From assembly GCA_037389465.1 (NCBI GenBank), contig JAZARR010000159.1, forward strand, positions 992,001-1,056,000: 64,000 nt of DNA, given 5' to 3'. Origin of the DNA: Baylisascaris procyonis. Its lineage: Eukaryota > Nematoda > Chromadorea > Rhabditida > Ascarididae. A program made the position numbers and the translations under genes. Below, piece by piece: positions 1 to 13,300 of the stretch. Each line of letters starts with the position of its first letter. The first letter of the stretch is position 1. The notes beneath the pieces were generated by a model. It was not told where the DNA came from. It ran no database searches and saw only the letters and a program-made list of their open reading frames with translations.

Positions 1-534
1 CTGCAAGTACGAGGAAGGTGGTGGCTCGAAGACAGAATTCATGAGTAGGTAGTGCCTGATTCGCCTGCAGTGGATAGGAGATTTCATTTAATTGTAAGAA
101 GATTCGTTCCATTTAGCCGATTGAAGCACCCTGCAACAATGGTTGATAGGCATACTGAATGAGACTTGTTGGTGAGGTCATTGTCCCCAACTACGGAACC
201 TTTTGAACGAATGTTCAAAGACGACTTCTTGACCAAAAGCGTCGCAGGATCCCGGTAACGCTATTGCAACGGTGAAGAAAAGACTGAAATGGTATGGCGG
301 ATTTCCCTTCGTAGAGTAGTAGCAACAGGAGGAAACTCTTTGAAGCAGTGTATTCAAACAAGGTAGGGTGAAAGCGCAGAAGTGTTAGTGTGACGCAGAG
401 GTGTTAGTAAAGAAACAGCAATTTACTGCAAAAGAAAATACCCAGATATAATGCGCATAATTAGTAAACGTAGCGGAAAAGGGGACGAAATGGAGCTGAA
501 CGGGCTCAATGTCGACATTTTAAAAAGACATTCG

Positions 535-752
535 CCCATGTGCAGTCAAACAAACTATCAGGGTTTGATTGAATTACGAATAAAATGCTGAAGTCGAGAA
601 AAAATCAGATTGTAGCAGGACTGTGCTCTCTTTCTAACTACATCATTTCAATGGGAAAACATTCCGAGGAATGGAAACTTGCAAATGTAACCGTCCCTTA
701 CAAAGACAAAGGCGAGGTGAAGAATGTGCTAAATTATAGGCTATATCGCATC
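535..752 (+). mobile_element. Non-LTR retrotransposon reverse transcriptase relic
   Basis: Translation of the + strand gives the finger/palm start of a LINE reverse transcriptase. A GFDWITNKML block is followed by an alpha-helical stretch, then the motif EEWKLANVTVPYKDKGEV and NVLNYR. This is the family signature 'W..A.V.P.yKkG...d..NYRPIsLL'. The frame closes soon after NYR, with no catalytic YxDD box downstream, so this is a truncated, non-functional piece. The family (jockey/CR1/RTE-like) is inferred from the motif only. The flanking sequence at 1-530 is probably more of the same decayed element, but I cannot read a clean frame through it. Confidence 0.7.
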
Positions 753-859
753 TGCTGCGCGTATAGAAATTCTTTGAACTTTGTGGTTGCGCATAAACTT
801 TTATTGCATTGAAGCCGAAAATCCATGTTTTCGGCATGCTCTGTGCAAGAACCATCCGA

Positions 860-3600
860 TAGATACTCAGTCGGAATCATAGAAGAAATGGATCGCGCAG
901 AGAAAAGGCCATTCAACGTGGTATGAAGATCACCGTCAAGCCATAAATACTCCTTCAGCTGACGGGAAACACGTTTCGAATGAACAAGAACATTTCTGAT
1001 CTATTAAGAAATTACTTGACGAGGAACAAAATGGGAACCTGTATAACCTATACACTAGTTCAGATTAGCGGACGCATCACGAACCAATGAAGCCACTTCA
1101 TCATGATTATTTAAAGCACCGTGATTAACGCTGCACCATCCGAAATTTCGAAAACTAAATTACACTTACGATTAACCCTTGCTGTATCGAGTCGAAATTT
1201 TCGTGAGTTATATTAAATCATACTTCATCATCGAAAAGAAATCCTGGAGCGGGCTATGTTATATCCAACTACCTTGAAAAATTCATAGGTTGTGCTTTGC
1301 TTCACTGCGATAACGTACCGACAAATTTACGATGTATTATGCCAACTGTCACCTTCCAGAACTTTGCATTTTGCCTGCAGCCGTTTTCACGTTTTATCAT
1401 TTCTGTAACAAAAAAAGCTCCACACAACTATCTCCCGCCCTCCTCATCCCTTTTCCGCATCGCTGCAACCTACATATTCGAGAACAATACAACATTATCA
1501 AAATCACTTCCCCATCATTTCTAACAGAAAGCCTGTGCAAAAGCAAGCAGTTTTTAAAAATCACCAGCAGGTTTATGGAGCTACGCACTCCACCGCGTCA
1601 GGCTCACACACGCTCTTTAGATGTCAGCCGCAGCTACTGCCTCAAAAAGCTCCATCCATTCAAAAGCAATGATATGCCAAAACCGCAGTTTTTAAAACAT
1701 TGCTAATCTATCGCAGTTTCATGAGAATAGTAAAATGTAACAGCATTAAAAATGTAAAGGTGATCTTCTGATAAAATCAAGCGTTACAGCTCTAGCGAAG
1801 ACCTCCACGGGTTCCCGGTATTCCCTGCTCCATGGATGGCTTTCAAAAGGCAAAAATCTCTCGCCATCGTGTATTAAGCACCCCCTCCTACTTTGTATCT
1901 GGCATGTGCTTTTTTGTTTCCTTGAATCTCATAAATTTATTTACTATTCTTTGCTTATTTTTCTCTTATTGCTTTCATGCGATTACCTATAATTTATATA
2001 AAATTGCGTCTGCACAACTATATTTGTATACCTGTGTTTATGTCAGTATTGTGCTGATGTACACTTTCTCTTCCACGTGCAGTTTTCTTTACTGATGTTA
2101 CTAAAGACGAGTTAGCCTTGATTTAATTTTATTCACCTATCAACATTGCAAACGACATCGGCATCACGCAAGTAAAAAAGCTTAAAAGATGCCTTCTACT
2201 AGCTAGGTTCATATACAATACAACAAATTTGAGTTTGCACATTTCTCAGTGGGTTCAAGGAAGAAGCCCCGTCTTTTTGACAGAACGCTGTAAAAAGCAA
2301 TTTCAAATCATCAGTGCGCAGATCATTGTAGAACATCACACATTCAAAGATCGTAACCTATATTGCTTCATTATTAACCTCTTGTGCACGGAGACAAAAA
2401 TCTAAGGAGCACGTGATAAAGCCAATACTGAAGGTACATTTTGAGACGAAAACTTGTTGCAACAATACTGCGTCAAAAGTAAGTGGAGAATGTGATCGAC
2501 CTACCTCGTTCAACACAACAACAAGACTTCTGGATCATTCGAGGCTCTCGCTCGATTGAAATATCGCGGATGTGACGGTCAGTGTTACTAGTCATTCAGT
2601 TAGTTGCAGAGCAGCTTTTACAAGCTTTATGAGTGATTGCATTATCAAAATCGAATGAAATTGAAGTTCAACTAAACGAGTAAAAAAAATGCTCAACATT
2701 TATTTTTGGCTGTCGCTTAGAAATTGTACGCCTACTTCTTCTAAAAATTTCTTTAAATGCATTACAAAGGATTTTCTTGCCTCCATTTTGAATAAGTAGT
2801 TCGTCTCATGAAATCGCACATTTTCAATGATGGTACTGTGAACGATAGTGTGCTAGCTAGCTAGCTCATAACTTCGTGTCATCATGCACCGAAAATAAGT
2901 GAACCATGCCCATGAAGTTCTGTTTGAAATCCCATGAGTATAAATCACTGTGGCTAACGCTTTCTGCCGCACATTTCACTGAATTCATCACAACTGCTCT
3001 ACGCCAAGTTTAAACTCATTAATGAATCTATACATCTGCGGTACCCTCGCTTAATTTTTTTTTATCACACACTGCAATCTAGAATTGTTAATAAATTTGA
3101 GGCCTGTGTTGAAACAACTAGAATGAGTTTATTGAGGCATAAAGCAGAAAACAATCAAGTATTAAGAGTTGAAGTCACGGAATCGCAAACAAAATCGCGT
3201 CGGTCATTGGAATTACATTCCCAGCATAAAAACCAACATGATATACCATTCTCGCCTGGCCGATCCAAAGTTGTTTGCAGCGCTGCTGTCTTTGCCATGA
3301 ATGGCTTAGAGATAGGCTCCCCGCCACAAAACAAAAAATTATGTTTGCAAATGCCACTTCTAACACCTCACCTCATCCCCTCATTAACATAATTTCATTT
3401 GTGAATTTGAACAAGATCTCGGAACATAACGAGAGATTGCTTTCAAGAAAATTGCCAAGACATGTCTGCAATCACTGCTTCAAGCTTTCCTAAAGCTGGA
3501 AAATAACCATCAAACTTATTCTTCTCCTCAAGCGCACCCTTGGTGAACCTACCAATAAATATCGCCCCTTCCCATTGAATGTGCCAAAATACACTTCAGT
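860..3600. other. Intergenic, no supported gene
   Basis: Only short chance frames are seen here. The one local pattern is a short CTAG repeat (about 2851-2866). The open frame at 1332-1706 (+, 124 aa) lacks splice context or recognisable motifs, and I do not call it a gene. Confidence 0.5.
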
Positions 3601-3649
3601 TACGTGCTCCCAATAGCCGCGCATCCAGCTACACCCAACTTGCCGGGTA

Positions 3650-3990
3650 TGGCACCGAAGATGCAGTCCAACATATCTATTTGCGACCTAGCATTGCAGT
3701 GATCACGTTTACTCGTATAGTCGATTCTCATTTATGGTTCTTTACACAACGCCATTGATCGACTTTGTGCGCCTTTGCCGTCTCAGGCGACATTTGAGAC
3801 CGATTTAAGTCGGGCTTCCGCCCATTCGGATGTCTACTCGTGCTTGGGGGTCTTGATGCTCCCCACAAACTATTTTTTCTATCTCGACTTTGCTCTGCCA
3901 TACCTGCATCGACAGAGGGTTATCGATTCCTGCCCTCTGCCTACACTCGATCCTATCATGCCGCCATCACCATTTACAACACAACTGAAC
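3650..3990 (+). repeat. Dispersed repeat, copy 1
   Basis: About 340 bp that recurs, diverged, as an inverted copy at about 29040-29390. Shared landmarks in the same order are: a GGCACCGAAGA block, TATAGTCGATTCTC, CATTGATCGA/CATCGATCGA, GCCGYCTCAGG, AAGTCGGG, GTGCTCCCCACAAA-like, TATCTCGMYT, and TCCTGCCCTCTGCCTACACTCG. No intact protein is encoded in either copy. It is probably part of an old mobile element (3' region of a retroelement, or a non-autonomous element). Ends were not resolved. Confidence 0.75.
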
Positions 3991-4603
3991 AACGAAAACC
4001 GATGCCAACCCTTGTTCCATCGAAAATAAACTGGATGTAGCTGGATAACACATCTACAACCGCAAAACTTTGCGATGCCCAGAATCGTCTTTGGTCAACC
4101 CTCGCAGAATATTCTCCTCCTCACGAACTCGTCAAAGAAACAAAACATTGCGCAGACTGCTGACACTGACGTACTGCACTACGGGATAGTGTTGCCTTAT
4201 GAAAACTTGATCAGGGGTTCCCAAAGTGTTCACTGGTTTGACAGAACTATGCAACGCCCTTGATTCCGGTGATCCTAAAATTTTAAATTCTGCTAAGCAA
4301 CATGGAATACCTTGCTCAGCTGGTAATTTACTGCATACTTCACACGACTGCGCTGCCCCGCACACAACTGCGCGGCTGCTGTTGACCGTTGCTGACAGAT
4401 GGTTGCTCTCTCGAATTTTTTTCAATGCTCTAACCCTCTACCAGCCACAAAATAAACCGCTAATCTCTTATACCGCGCCCCACAGATAGAAGCATGCTTC
4501 CCTACGATCTGTTGCCCTTGCCCAAACAGTGCGAGCTACCGCAGGAGCAATACCACCTACCGACTACCACTGCTTTGAAACATAGTGGAAGTGAAAAAGA
4601 GGA

Positions 4604-5053
4604 TTAATGGTCTACTGCATTCATACATCCAAACTTGTACAAACCAAGCATAATCTTTTTTACCTTCTCAGACTTGCATCGCTGCGATTTTGATCGTTCA
4701 GTGATAATCACAGCTGAGAAGCTCGGGAAATCGCCTGAGAATGAATCGCCGAAGAAAAGCGCGCTAACACCCCACACTTCTCTCATAAAGTAGAAGACTC
4801 CATGATGCAGCCATACTGCTGAAGCTGCATCAAGCACGTCAAGAGCAATGAGCCGAGCAATCGGATACCGACGTTTACCAAGTAACTTGACAAAGTTAGC
4901 GCGTTCAGAAGTACCGGAAATAATATCAAGCAACCATTCCGAACTGCTCTCACCCATAGTATACCACAGCCTGCCAGCAACACTTTTAAATTTTTGTAGC
5001 ATGTAACGCGTAAGGTGCATCACTAAGAATGCTGTCCCAGCGAGAAGTGGCAC
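4604..5053 (-). CDS. Orphan ORF, hypothetical
   Basis: A 149-codon open frame on the minus strand, longer than chance frames nearby. It contains a hydrophobic N-terminus (MPLLAGTAFLVMHL) and a mid-section with ARLIALDVLDAASAVWL. I recognise no family. It has no convincing 3' splice site before the ATG and lies next to the dispersed repeat, so it may be transposon-derived or chance. Confidence 0.2.
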   Translation of the reverse strand: MPLLAGTAFLVMHLTRYMLQKFKSVAGRLWYTMGESSSEWLLDIISGTSERANFVKLLGKRRYPIARLIALDVLDAASAVWLHHGVFYFMREVWGVSALFFGDSFSGDFPSFSAVIITERSKSQRCKSEKVKKIMLGLYKFGCMNAVDH

Positions 5054-5059
5054 ATAATA

Positions 5060-8000
5060 CTACGCAAAGAGCACAAACAACCATCAACCTGCACATATTA
5101 GCTGCTGAGACCATTAAAAACCTCGCACAGTTGGAAGAAAACATATAACGAAGCAACTATTGAATTTCACTTTGTTACAAATGGTCAACCACTTCTAGCA
5201 TTTACAGGAGGCTATTATAAAGCTTGAACCCCTCTGAACAACAAGTAAATCAAAAAGTTATGGGCGAGCACCTGTCTCTATCCGTCCACTTATAGATGTC
5301 CTTGGTACTCCGGGGTTCTCAAAAGTGCCCGATACCCCGAATACCAACATGCACTGTGCAGCCGCGCCAACTGCGTCATATTGCCCAAAGTGAATGAAAG
5401 TGCTGAAAACATACAAGCAACACGAAAAGTTATTTTCAGGAGGTCAAGAAATTCAAATGGAACAACCGTAAAACACGAAAAACTCGCAAATCGCAACGCG
5501 CCTATTAGCTGAACAGGGCGGAAACTGCGAGTGCGGTTTTAAAAAGCAGAGCCGAGAAAGCGAGATATGATGTTGAACTATATAAAACGCAGAAAAAGCG
5601 GGAGAGTGCAATAATGGTATTAGACTGGATAAAAGTTAAACAGACAGCAAAAATCGTGGAAGCATGAGCGGATGTCACAAAGTCTGAACGTAACAATGAG
5701 TAGACGTAGACAACATATAGAATCAATACAAATCTGAACATAACAATGAGTAGACCATATGTGGAGTCAGTTCACCTCCTGAACTCGCAAAACAACCGGC
5801 AATGACAAAAAGAAAACAGCGCAAAGTAAAACTAATTACCACACGTTTCTCTTCATCGGCATGCTGCCCAAATGGTACCTGCGCAACATGATCGGCAAAT
5901 ACGACAGCGACAACAATGTTCAGAATACACAACACAATGCTAGAACAAAAAACAACCGAAATCACCAAAACAACACAAAAACATTGACGAGCGTTTCAAT
6001 CATTTTTGGAAAACCTATGAATGTGAACTTGCAACTGGTCCAGAACAACCCAACAACTGATACTCCAAATCTACACAGCATCACAACCCGCGTCCGCCGC
6101 CGACTAACCTCTGCAAGATTCTACGGACACATAGCAAAGCTTTGCAATGTGCCGAGACCACTGTGCCCACATCTATGTAAAAGTCGTTTCACCTCAACGA
6201 AGTATACTTACGAAGTTGTCAATGTTTTACATTTAAGGACACAAATAAAACACCACATTGTAAAGATCATTCAAATAACACAGCGCAAACGACGCTAAAA
6301 GAGTGTAGCAAAAGCAGATGGCAGCGGACGGCTTCACCTTCACATTCCCTTCACCTTAACGCCTGCTTGCGGCTCATTCGAATTTCTTCCCCATCATACT
6401 TTCTATCCACTTCCCAACATGTGCCCATATCTGCACTGAAGAACGATAGACAACAGCTCGTATAAAAGAGGAAAACGAGAAAAGCACAATATCGCTTCTG
6501 CATCAAAGTGGGTAAATTGGCAGACGATACAATAAGCGAAAAAAAAACGAAAAACTACAGTCCAGAGCATCATTTGCGTGCGTAACAAAGTGTCATTCGA
6601 TTTGCCAATGATCACCAAATCACCTCCCAATGGTCGCCTGACATCCAGAAGTCTCTCTTATGTCCGAACATGAAGAGACCGAAAATGAGGGGAATTTGGG
6701 GCCGTCACGAAAATATGGAAGGCAACGAACCATACAGGGTGAAACCGATTCCGAATCTCCTAGCAGTACTTTTTTCTCACTGTCAAAAACAATCCGCTAA
6801 GGATAGGAGATTCCCATTTCATGCGCCCTTCAGGAAACACCTTGTGTACACTTATTTTGTCAGCATAACCCGCTCAATCATACGCCGCAAGCTCCGTTAT
6901 ATAAATTCGCCAACTGGTACCTATCATAAGCATTAAAGAAATCTGCATATGACGTTAAAAAAAGCAACAGTCCACATGCACCGCGTTGAAAAATCATTAC
7001 TCGTTTTCCTTCCAGCACAGTAAGTGGCCGAATATGAATTTGCACCGCTAATTTGTAACTGGAATGTTACAGACTAAAGCTTTCCGATGCGAGTTGCGCT
7101 TTCAACAAAATAAACTGTAAACAAATAAACAGAACGCAAAATAATGGTCTCATTATGTGGCAAAACAACTTTGCTTATCATCACGTTGTTCCTCCATCGC
7201 CCAACATTGCTTCAAAGTTCTAGTCATCATAGATTATGTAATCCAAACAATGAGTCCGAGCCGAAACATCAAGTTGTGCACAAACGAAAACAATTACTTC
7301 CGAGTGTCGCTCGCCACATGGTGTGCAAAAAAAAAAAACGAGAATTAGAAGTGTTCATTGCCGTATTCAGATAATTGGATACCCCATTTGCAATACTGGA
7401 ACCCTGAAATGAAAAAAAAGTTACACGGCATCGTTTAAACAAAACAGCTGAATTAATTTGAGCATTTCCACAAACGCACGTTCAAAAGCTCCCACCCACA
7501 GCACCACAAGTGAATTCCTTGCGTTGCCCGCGATGTGCTAGTTTCATCTCTTATTAGCCATGTTAGGGCGGACTTTCCTTACCCCATTAAAATCACTTCC
7601 GTGTAGCGTGAAAAACTACGAAACTTCTTAGTTGTACACAAGAAAAATCAAATCGGTGGTGGTCCCAAAGATTGGTCCAAAGATAAATGATCACCATGCT
7701 TGCCCTTGGCTGCCTTCTCCCCAATGCCTAGGCTATTCTCAAAAAAAAAAAAAAAAACCACCCATCTAACGTAGACAAAATAGAAGGAAGCCCTGCTGCA
7801 TTCATTTCCCATGCAATTGTGAAGTGGATATTCCATGACGGCAATACTGCAAAAAACAACTGCCTTAAACGCGTAAACACTTCTGAAACACAATAGGTGC
7901 AAAAAAAAAATTCCACACCCCCGAATTCAAGCAATCATAAAAAAACCACAGCCTCAGATTAGGACTAAGATAACTGCATTCTATTTCCATGGTGGGCTCA

Positions 8001-8100
8001 AAGCCGCCATTCTCTGCCACAGCACACCCACCGTCTCTGAATACTAAAATGAACCTCCAGGGCTTTCAAAATGAGCACAGAGAGAACAGAAATCCGAAAT
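5060..8100. other. Intergenic region downstream of rsr-2
   Basis: No supported gene. A 145-codon + frame (5861-6298) sits in an A/C-skewed stretch (many AAC/ACA codons) and looks compositional. A short direct repeat of about 25 bp (CTGAACRTAACAATGAGTAG) occurs at about 5684 and 5733. Homopolymer A runs occur at 7327-7338 and 7741-7756. The rsr-2 3' UTR must lie in the right end of this stretch, but no clear AATAAA was found on the minus strand. Confidence 0.5.
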
Positions 8101-8109
8101 TCCTTACAA

Positions 8110-10325
8110 TTAATCACTCTCATTCATCGATTTCCTCAACTGCGAGCCAGCGTTGACGCTTCGATTGCTGGGCTGTGGTGTTGAAGTTCGTGATGAATCC
8201 GAGCTCGAACTTTGCGTAGCCGACGACGCAGAACTGCTAGAGTCAGAAGACGAGGATGAAGAACCAGAAGAGTGTGAGCGTCTTCTTTTGCGCATCGTCA
8301 CCTTAGTCTCTGAACCAGATGATGAATCATGACGGGATCGTCTTCCGTAGTGGCGTCCGCGCACGTCGTCCTCAGAATCGACGCGTTTACGTTTGATGGG
8401 AGAACGACGTGGCGAAATCCGACGATGCCATGAATCTCGCCCTTTTTCCTCGCTGTCGCTTCGCCTGGCTCGTGACGTATGACGCTCTCGCGAACTTCTG
8501 CGTTCTGAGTTGGACTCAGAGCTTTCCCATTTGCGATGCTCCCTTCTTTTTTCAGCATCGTAAGATGTGTGACCAGAGGAGGAGTGCTCATGGCGAGAGC
8601 GACGCGACTTCGAGTTGTATGAAGAAGACTCGCGGCGGCATCGACGGCTATCCAAAGCACTTATGGGAGGACCGTGGCCAGTGACATGCCGTTCGCGCAA
8701 TTCTTTCCCATCCTTAGGAAAACGTCCGCTTGATGACCGTGCGCTTCTTCCGTTTTCTGATGGCGACTTGCTCTGCGTCCTGCGACTACTTCTCTTTGCA
8801 GGAGATTTCGCATGTGAACCATGCCGACGATTTGAGAGATCTGACAGCGACCTTTTTCTGTTCTCCGAACGACATCCAACTTTGTCTTGTGACCGATGAG
8901 TGCTATGGCGATCTCGTTCTTCAGATGACAGAGATCTACTGCGGGAACTGCGTCGAATTCCTCTATCCGAAGAAGATGACTTATACGATGGATGCCTAGC
9001 TCCATCCACAACTGAGCGTGAGCGGCTATGTGAGTAGCGATCTTTCGTTGAGTGACGAGAAGTGGACTTATTCGACGAACGTTCCACACTGTGATCACTC
9101 AGTGAGGGCGTACTGCTGCTTTTCGAATCATGACGTGTGTGCGAAGTAACCTTGTCTGACCCATTATGCGACGTACGCCCGAGTTTCCGCTTTTCCACAG
9201 ATGAGCCACTCGAGCTACGTTCAGTACTGTCTAGTGACAACGACCTGCTGTATGAACCTCGAGTGTGTCGTCCGCCTTCCGATGCCGACTTACTACGCGA
9301 CCTACGCCCAGTTACTTCAACAGGATATGGTGATCCGTGCCTCGACGTATGCTTACTAGAAGAATGCCTCGAGGGAGACCTATCACGTGATACTCTGACT
9401 CCTTCAGAACGCTCATCCTTCTCCATCCTCTGCTTTCTTGGACTCAAAGAGCGAGACCTCCCATGTGATTTATCCCGTCTTTCTTCTTCAAGATGCAAAC
9501 CTCCACAACCCTTGGCATCACGGCTACGAGGCATGCCAGCATGCTCACCGCCCCTCTCACAGCTGACTTTTTCGTCGCTTGAAACTGAGCCAGATAAATT
9601 ACTACTGCTCCCTGTGTCTTTCTCGCGTTCAACGCCTGATTCCATGTTGCAGACTTCATCGCGATGTGGTTCGGACCAACCTTTTGATGCAGACCGCCTG
9701 CCACCTTTCGGCATTTCACCAAGCTCCTCTGCTGTAGCCTTTACAGATCCTCCTCTCTCGTCGCCTTCCCCTCGGCCAGCTTGATGTGAATCGAATTCGG
9801 AGTGCAAGCCTAAAGTGCCGACTCCCTTGCCTTTCGCACTCCCCTCGGCGACTGCACATTCAAGCTTTGTTGATAACTGATTTTCTTGTGCCTGTTCCTC
9901 TCTAACTTCTTTCTCATGTTGTCCGATGGAAACAGGATTCTCCGAAGGCGAAAGGCTTTCTTTTCGAAGAATTTTATGAGGAACTTCATCACTGTCATGT
10001 GTGCTCATAGCACTTGACACTACCGCCGCTTGGTGCTCTTCCACACGCGCTCTTAAAGCCTTTTCTGGGAACATAGCCAAATGCGAATCTGAATCCTGTG
10101 AGGCACGTTTCTCCTTCCGCACTCCGCCGCCTTCGCTCAATTTTTTCAGTTCTACGTTCCGTTCGCGACTTTTCGATTTTTCCCGTCGCCTTCTTTTCCG
10201 AATACGTTCTGTCGACGAATCTGAGGAGTCGTGTCGTTGGCGTCGTACTTGCACACGCTCCGCCTCCCGGTGACGAGCGCGGCTTTCATCATCCGCTCGC
10301 CTATGGTGCTCTCTGTGGCTGCTAT
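8110..10325 (-). CDS. rsr-2: rsr-2 terminal exon (RS domain)
   Basis: One 2.2 kb exon after TTTTTTTTCAG, 737 codons plus stop. It is dominated by RS, SR, RHS and KRR runs with scattered SP/TP sites, and ends in a Ser-rich block (about 30 Ser near the C-terminus) and LRKSMNESD. The RS repeats are imperfect and lack the regular RSRTP array seen in human SRRM2. Long frames in other phases over this exon (e.g. 9137-9784 +) are shadows caused by the biased codons. Confidence 0.93.
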
Positions 10326-13300
10326 CTGAAAAAAAATGGCAAATAGAAAATTCGAAGAACAGCAACAACCACCCCACATGAGATGAAGGGTAAAAGGAAG
10401 GCCACGGAAGGCTCAGCTGAGCGAGCAATTCTCAGGGAAAACTATATCAAAAAAACTCCACATAAAGAACTTTGAATCCATCTTGTGCTGGAAATGTTAA
10501 AGCCAAAAGAACAGTTCGAAGATTGCTATAATAGTCGCTGCAGCTGCCCTACTATTTTCCAACCTAATAACTAACTTCAGTATGCAAACCTGGTTGTGAA
10601 ATGAAAAAATCAGAGTGATACAACACGCAGGCGCAATTTTACCAACATCGTACTCAAAACAACCTAACATTTGCTTGTATACTGCTTATATGACAACGTG
10701 CTGAACTGCACTTAATTGCTGGGGTTGAACCACACCCAATCGCTTCACTTTTCTCATTTCTTATTCAACTCCTTTTGCATCGCTGCAGCTGAAGAAAGCG
10801 GAGAATCTGCAAGACCTGAATGCGCAAGCGCCATTCTGCAAAGGACCAGAAATGCCGGCTACATCCGTGAAGTATGCATGCTCGTGAAGGTTCCAACGCG
10901 ACCATTCCATCATCTACAAGTACCCGGCAAAGAAGACTATGCTTTACGTGGAAATATTCACTGCTACTGTGGCGCTAAGTGGTCAAGGAAATTAATACAT
11001 ATCGCATCATGAAAATGCAGCAGCAATAAACATATACCATCTGAATCGTCGCGATGGTCCCTCCTATCTCGTCCAAAGCGCCGTCTCTCATACAGGTCGT
11101 ACTGTTCGCGACGCGTCAGTCCACTTTCACGTCTTCTTCTTTCTTCATCATGACGACCGCGCCTTAAAAAAAAGAGCTTAATAATTTCAGCTGATGCCAC
11201 AAAGTCGGTCCATTTTCTTATCAAAGGCAGAAACGGAGCAGCCAATCTTACACGAATATCGATTACAGTCCAACGCCCCGAAATACCAAAGAGAAAAGAT
11301 CAATTATAAGCCCACACGAATGAAACTTGAAACACCTGTTTCGTGGTTGCAAAAAGGTAATACCTTCATCATGAAGGTCCAAACAGTTAACAATGTTTCA
11401 ACAGTTAGATTTCTTTATACGGGATGTCGTCAACCGCAACTTTACGTGGTTTTAATTTAATGTTCTTATACGAAACTCCAGCAGATAGACCATCATCACC
11501 AATACCCTCCATAAGCGCAGCAACGAAACATTAAGTGCCTTGCGTTGCGTAAGTGACTGGAGCAAAGTGAGAAGGAAATTATGACTGATCTCATGACGGG
11601 GACCAGAATATATGCGATTTCAAAAATCTTTTACATGACTGTATGTTCCACGTTACGCTGAAAAAATTGCATAAGTACACCCTATCTTGTTCCAAATTAC
11701 TGTTTCGAATAATGCCGGCATCCACGTTCATCAAAATTTCTCCCCATCTCATGCATTCAGAGGTGGAACGGAGTAGCGGGGAGCTGCGTGAGCAAGAAAG
11801 AAAAACAGCGATACGTACGCAGGAACGCCCTGATCGCGCTGAGGGAGATTAGAACGCCAGCGAAAATCATGCAAAGTCTGAGCTTATCTTTTGCATCTTA
11901 CAAAAATTGTTAATGCTGTTTACCCAAAATTAACTGACCGATATGATCCTCCACGACCTCGATAATCATCGCGTTCCTTGCGGTGTTCTCGCGATGAAGA
12001 AATGCTACGGCGGTGCCGTGATTCCCGTTCTAAGCCACTGTCACGAGATTCACGCATGCGGTTCGAGGAATGCTCCCTGCAAAAAGATGTGTAATTTTCA
12101 CGGTAGTGAAAGGCTCTCTTAATAAAGGTGAAGCTACACATGAAAGGCCAACACAACATCCTCACAAAGAGAATCTCACTGTATATGAGTTTTGCGTAAT
12201 GAAATATCGCCTCTCAAATTGTTTGTCTTGGACATCCTGAAGAACCTGATAGTGAAAAAAGGTGATTTTTTCATAATTCTCATGTTCATTAAGAACATGG
12301 AATATTACCGAACGACTTAAGTGCAATTATTCCACTGTTAGGGGCACACTGATCGGTATAATCGAGAAGGGCACTCTAGGACGTTCCCACGGCTAATACC
12401 CTGTAGATGCCTCTTCACGTTGTTCGTTTAGACAGCTTAGAGCGGTGTGTAAATCACCTTGCAGATGTGCGGGTTATGCAAAGGATGGTCGAAAATTTCT
12501 ACTTACTGCCGCGTATGCATTTGTAGCTACAGCCAGGAGCGCATAGTATGACCGATTGGCATCTACGACATCAAAGATTAAGTTAATCGGCTGACTCTCC
12601 GCATGTATGTGCACAATTCAGAGCCCCTCACTGCTTGATGGTCAGATTTGAAAATGTGACATCAATGAAGTGGGAAATCGCGCTCGCTCATGCCTCGTTT
12701 GAAGAACGAATATTTGATTCAAAAAAATTATCTACCTGCTATGCCTGACAATGCAGACCACCCCACGACACCATAACACATTAGACATGCATGCAGTTTT
12801 GTGAAACGATAAAGGTAAACGTTAAAATTTTGGCACTCTGGAAATGACTGCGACTTAATGAAGGATAAGACAAATTTTATGAACTAAAAGAGCAAGCAGA
12901 GCCAAATCTCTATAAGCTGTAACCTTTGTTCTCTGCCCCTGTCTTCTTTGCGGTCGCTACGACGCTGTTTCGTTTTGCCCTTCTCAAAGACCTCTTTCGA
13001 CCGACTCTCACGATCTTTTGTCGACGAAGATGAGCTGTCGCTGTCACTGTCACTGCTTTCTGATTCCGAAGATTGCTGGGCGCTGTCGCTAGACGAATCC
13101 TCCGTTGATGATGATTCAGAAGATGATGATGAGGTGCTGCTATAAGACGTACCACTGCGATGTCTCACCTTTTTCGACGACTGCTGCAATGTATTCCGGA
13201 TGAAGGGTAGAAGGACGGTTATGAGACTGGATTACGAGATGGAGTGTCTAGTGTTTTGGCTCATCAGTGGCATCCAAAACATGCAGCGCGAGAAGCAACG

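Noticed and set aside
4226..4489. 87-codon + ORF, checked as a retroelement gene
   Set aside because: No motif, and adjacent to the repeat block only.
5861..6298. 145-codon + ORF
   Set aside because: Lies in A/C-skewed DNA, is Asn/Thr/His-rich, and has no splice context or motif. Looks compositional.
9137..9784. 215-codon + strand ORF opposite rsr-2
   Set aside because: Shadow of the RS-rich exon: the codon bias of the real minus-strand frame keeps this frame open.
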